This document shows positions 5,659-6,757 of a stretch of DNA of 6,757 bases, piece after piece. Under the pieces are notes generated by a model, which was not told the origin of the DNA, ran no database searches, and saw only the letters and a program-made list of their open reading frames with translations. The stretch is from Spirochaetota bacterium (GTDB lineage: Bacteria; Spirochaetota; Spirochaetia; Treponematales; UBA12059). Position 1 is the stretch's first letter; the number at the start of each line of letters is the position of its first letter. Position numbers and translations under genes: made by a program. The stretch is taken from NCBI GenBank assembly GCA_029565815.1, contig JAKQNL010000383.1, positions 1-6,757 on the forward strand, in the 5' to 3' direction.

Positions 5659-6351
5659 CTAGTGTGCCCCGTCTTCCGGTTTAGCTTGCTTAATGATACC
5701 GAGCTTACGGTTGATGAAATAGGTAAGCCCCGTTGCGCCACTGATAGCCACGGGCATAAGGAGTATGTGCTTGCCGATGAACGGGTTCAGTATACCGGCT
5801 AGAATACTGCCGTTAAAAAAACCGATCAGTATGCCGACAAGGAGCTGCATTTTTTTTAATGGAATTTTTTGACCAGCGATTCTGTTGCCAATCATGACGC
5901 TTATGTCGGTGAACACGCCGGTGAGGTGTGTGGTGCGGATGACCGCGCCGGAATAGGTAGTAGCCATGGCGTTCTGTAGGCCGCTAGCAAAAGCTAGCAA
6001 AAGTAATGACAGTAGATGGTAAGGGCCGTACAGAAACCATGCCGTACCTATCATGGCACATTCGATAAGCAGGCTTACACCATAACGACGGCCGAGCTTT
6101 AGCTGGTAGCCTCGTATAATATAGCCGCTGAGTATACAGCCGGCCATGAAGCATATAATGATGAGGAAATAGTGCAAGAAAAAGGGGGTGTTTCCGCTTA
6201 TCAGCTCGTTTACCATAAAAGAAAAGTTGCCGCTTTGATGCGTTACCGCGTGGTGGGACACGCTGGTGATAGTGAAGGTATTTATGATGCCGGCAGAAAA
6301 TGCCATGATGAACGCGCCAAATCCTACCCACGCTGGCAGTTTGTTTATCAT
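5659..6351 (-). CDS. DUF1275 (YoaK-type) integral membrane protein
   Basis: This 230-residue protein has about six hydrophobic segments (roughly 8-30, 58-80, 90-109, 111-128, 169-187, 193-212), the usual length and layout of DUF1275. Family signatures are visible: SHHAVTHQSGNFSF (32-45), equivalent to the family's xxTGN region, and FASGLQNAMATT (121-132) followed by IRTTHLTGVFTD (138-149). The biochemical role of the family is not established, so I give none. The start is ATG 6351, preceded at five bases by GGAGG (6361-6357); the 24 upstream in-frame residues are hydrophilic and lack family resemblance. A perfect tandem 10-mer lies inside the gene at 5983-6002. No clear terminator follows, so some readthrough into the toxin-antitoxin module is possible. 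Confidence 0.85.
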   Translation of the reverse strand: MINKLPAWVGFGAFIMAFSAGIINTFTITSVSHHAVTHQSGNFSFMVNELISGNTPFFLHYFLIIICFMAGCILSGYIIRGYQLKLGRRYGVSLLIECAMIGTAWFLYGPYHLLSLLLLAFASGLQNAMATTYSGAVIRTTHLTGVFTDISVMIGNRIAGQKIPLKKMQLLVGILIGFFNGSILAGILNPFIGKHILLMPVAISGATGLTYFINRKLGIIKQAKPEDGAH

Positions 6352-6372
6352 GTATGCCTCCAAATTTGTGCT

Positions 6373-6412
6373 TGACTTGCTGCATTCTACGCAAGTCATG
6401 CGGCAAGGAGCA
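6373..6412 (-). promoter_or_regulatory. DUF1275 promoter inside a perfect inverted repeat
   Basis: A minus-strand -10 TAGAAT (6389-6384; 5 of 6) is 18 bases from a weak -35 TTGCTC (about 6413-6408). The -10 box is exactly centred in an inverted repeat, TGACTTGC (6373-6380) and GCAAGTCA (6391-6398), with a 10-base spacer. Half-site centres are 18 bases apart, under two helical turns. This geometry fits a dimeric repressor covering the -10 region. The leader would be about 26 bases. Confidence 0.5.
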
Positions 6413-6515
6413 AGAGTAAACACTGCAGTATCGCTATATTTTTACCGCACTGTGAAGAAAAATGCACAAGTCGATATAGAGTAATTTGCAGGAATGGAGT
6501 TAATTGCGGCTGTTT

Positions 6516-6649
6516 GGACCGGGCCAGGGATAGGAGGGGCGCAGGCGAGCTGTTGCGAGCCTGTGGTCCAGGACGACGAGCAGTACAGCGAGGCGGCCTG
6601 GACTGAAACCCCGCATAGCCCGGTGGTGCGGCCCTTTGGAAAAAAAGGG
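6516..6649. other. GC-rich hairpin-dense intergenic block
   Basis: This block is visibly more GC-rich than the genes around it and bounded by AT-rich DNA on the left. Plus-strand stems: GGACC (6516-6520) with GGTCC (6565-6569); CAGGC (6542-6546) with GCCTG (6559-6563), continuing through tandem G-A mismatches and two more G-C pairs around a TGTT loop; GTCCAGG (6566-6572) with CCTGGAC (6597-6603); CCGCA (6611-6615) with TGCGG (6627-6631); CCCTTT (6632-6637) with AAAGGG (6644-6649). The first and third stems compete for the same bases. An open frame on the plus strand (6494-6685) shows no family resemblance. It could be an intergenic repeat or a structured RNA; I recognise no known RNA family. 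Confidence 0.35.
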
Positions 6650-6665
6650 GCTGCACCAGGCCCCC
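6640..6665 (-). terminator. Rho-independent terminator of the tRNA gene
   Basis: On the minus strand GGGGC (6664-6660), an eight-base loop and GCCCC (6651-6647) are followed by seven T (6646-6640). It starts 18 bases after the tRNA 3' end, so the tRNA is probably the last or only gene of its transcript. Confidence 0.8.
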
Positions 6666-6682
6666 ATGTACCAGCGAGTTTT

Positions 6683-6756
6683 TGAGCGATGCGGGATTCG
6701 AACCCACCACCTACAGCTCCAGAGGCTGTCGCTCTATCCAAATGAGCTAATCGCTC
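6683..6756 (-). tRNA. tRNA with anticodon CTG (tRNA-Gln)
   Basis: All four stems of a 74-base tRNA pair on the minus strand. The acceptor is GAGCGAT with ATCGCTC, 7 bp. The D stem is GCTC with GAGC, with GGATA in the loop. The anticodon stem is ACAGC with GCTGT, around the loop CTCTGGA. The T stem is GTGGG with CCCGC (one T-G pair), around TTCGAAT. With T33 in place the anticodon is CTG, which reads CAG (Gln). The discriminator is A73, and no CCA is encoded. The first pair is G-C instead of the U-A common in bacterial tRNA-Gln, and the D-loop resembles tRNA-Arg, so the amino acid is inferred from the anticodon only. Only one base of upstream sequence is in the window, so its promoter cannot be seen. 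Confidence 0.9.
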
Positions 6757-6757
6757 G

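Noticed and set aside
6516..6649. GC-rich block as SRP RNA, tmRNA, RNase P RNA or a known riboswitch
   Set aside because: I looked for the conserved SRP loop sequence, the tmRNA ends and RNase P core strings and found none on either strand.
6494..6685. Plus-strand 63-codon open frame over the GC-rich block
   Set aside because: No Shine-Dalgarno at suitable spacing, no recognisable motif, and it ends within the tRNA antisense strand; RNA or repeat structure explains the block better.
6396..6741. Minus-strand open frames of about 100 codons running from the tRNA into the GC-rich block
   Set aside because: They begin inside the tRNA, cross its terminator and read through hairpins; the composition is Pro/Arg/Ser-rich without a recognisable domain.

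Overview
The window most resembles a moderately GC-rich spirochaete, probably a treponeme-like organism. This is inferred from the style of its envelope proteins (a lipoprotein with a loose Ala-Ser-Gly-Cys lipobox next to a secreted HEAT-repeat protein), its gene mix and its base composition. No rRNA or other phylogenetic marker is present, so the assignment is tentative.

Layout, left to right. (1) A galactokinase-family GHMP kinase on the minus strand (17-1177). The probable first codons of a downstream operon partner lie at the window edge. (2) A divergent pair of strong sigma70-type promoters (1188-1275), each placed so close to its start codon that both transcripts look leaderless or nearly so. 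(3) A plus-strand two-gene envelope operon: a small lipoprotein (1283-1840) translationally coupled to an exported HEAT-repeat protein (1845-2552), ended by a strong intrinsic terminator. (4) A convergent minus-strand EFR1-type protein (2625-3638), with a flavodoxin-like N-terminus, two 4Fe-4S motifs and a C-terminal membrane anchor. (5) A plus-strand membrane-anchored alpha/beta hydrolase (3799-4542) with its own terminator. (6) An accessory patch (about 4600-5660). It holds degenerate TCTGTG-type interspersed repeats, a short possible membrane-protein fragment, and a complete type II toxin-antitoxin module (Phd/YefM antitoxin plus PIN-domain VapC/FitB-like toxin) with its own promoter and operator-like repeats. 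(7) A minus-strand DUF1275/YoaK-type membrane protein (5659-6351) whose -10 box sits in the centre of a perfect 8-bp inverted repeat. (8) A GC-rich, hairpin-dense intergenic block (6516-6649), then a minus-strand tRNA with anticodon CTG and its intrinsic terminator at the right edge.

How the genes work together. The lipoprotein and HEAT protein are very likely one envelope-targeted transcription unit. The antitoxin and toxin are one autoregulated unit. The kinase, EFR1 protein, hydrolase and DUF1275 gene each look like separate transcription units. I see no CRISPR array, phage gene or complete insertion sequence. The best leads are the back-to-back leaderless promoters, the loss of two galactokinase pocket residues, the operator-like palindrome in the DUF1275 promoter, the GC-rich structured block, and the repeat/fragment patch beside the toxin-antitoxin module.
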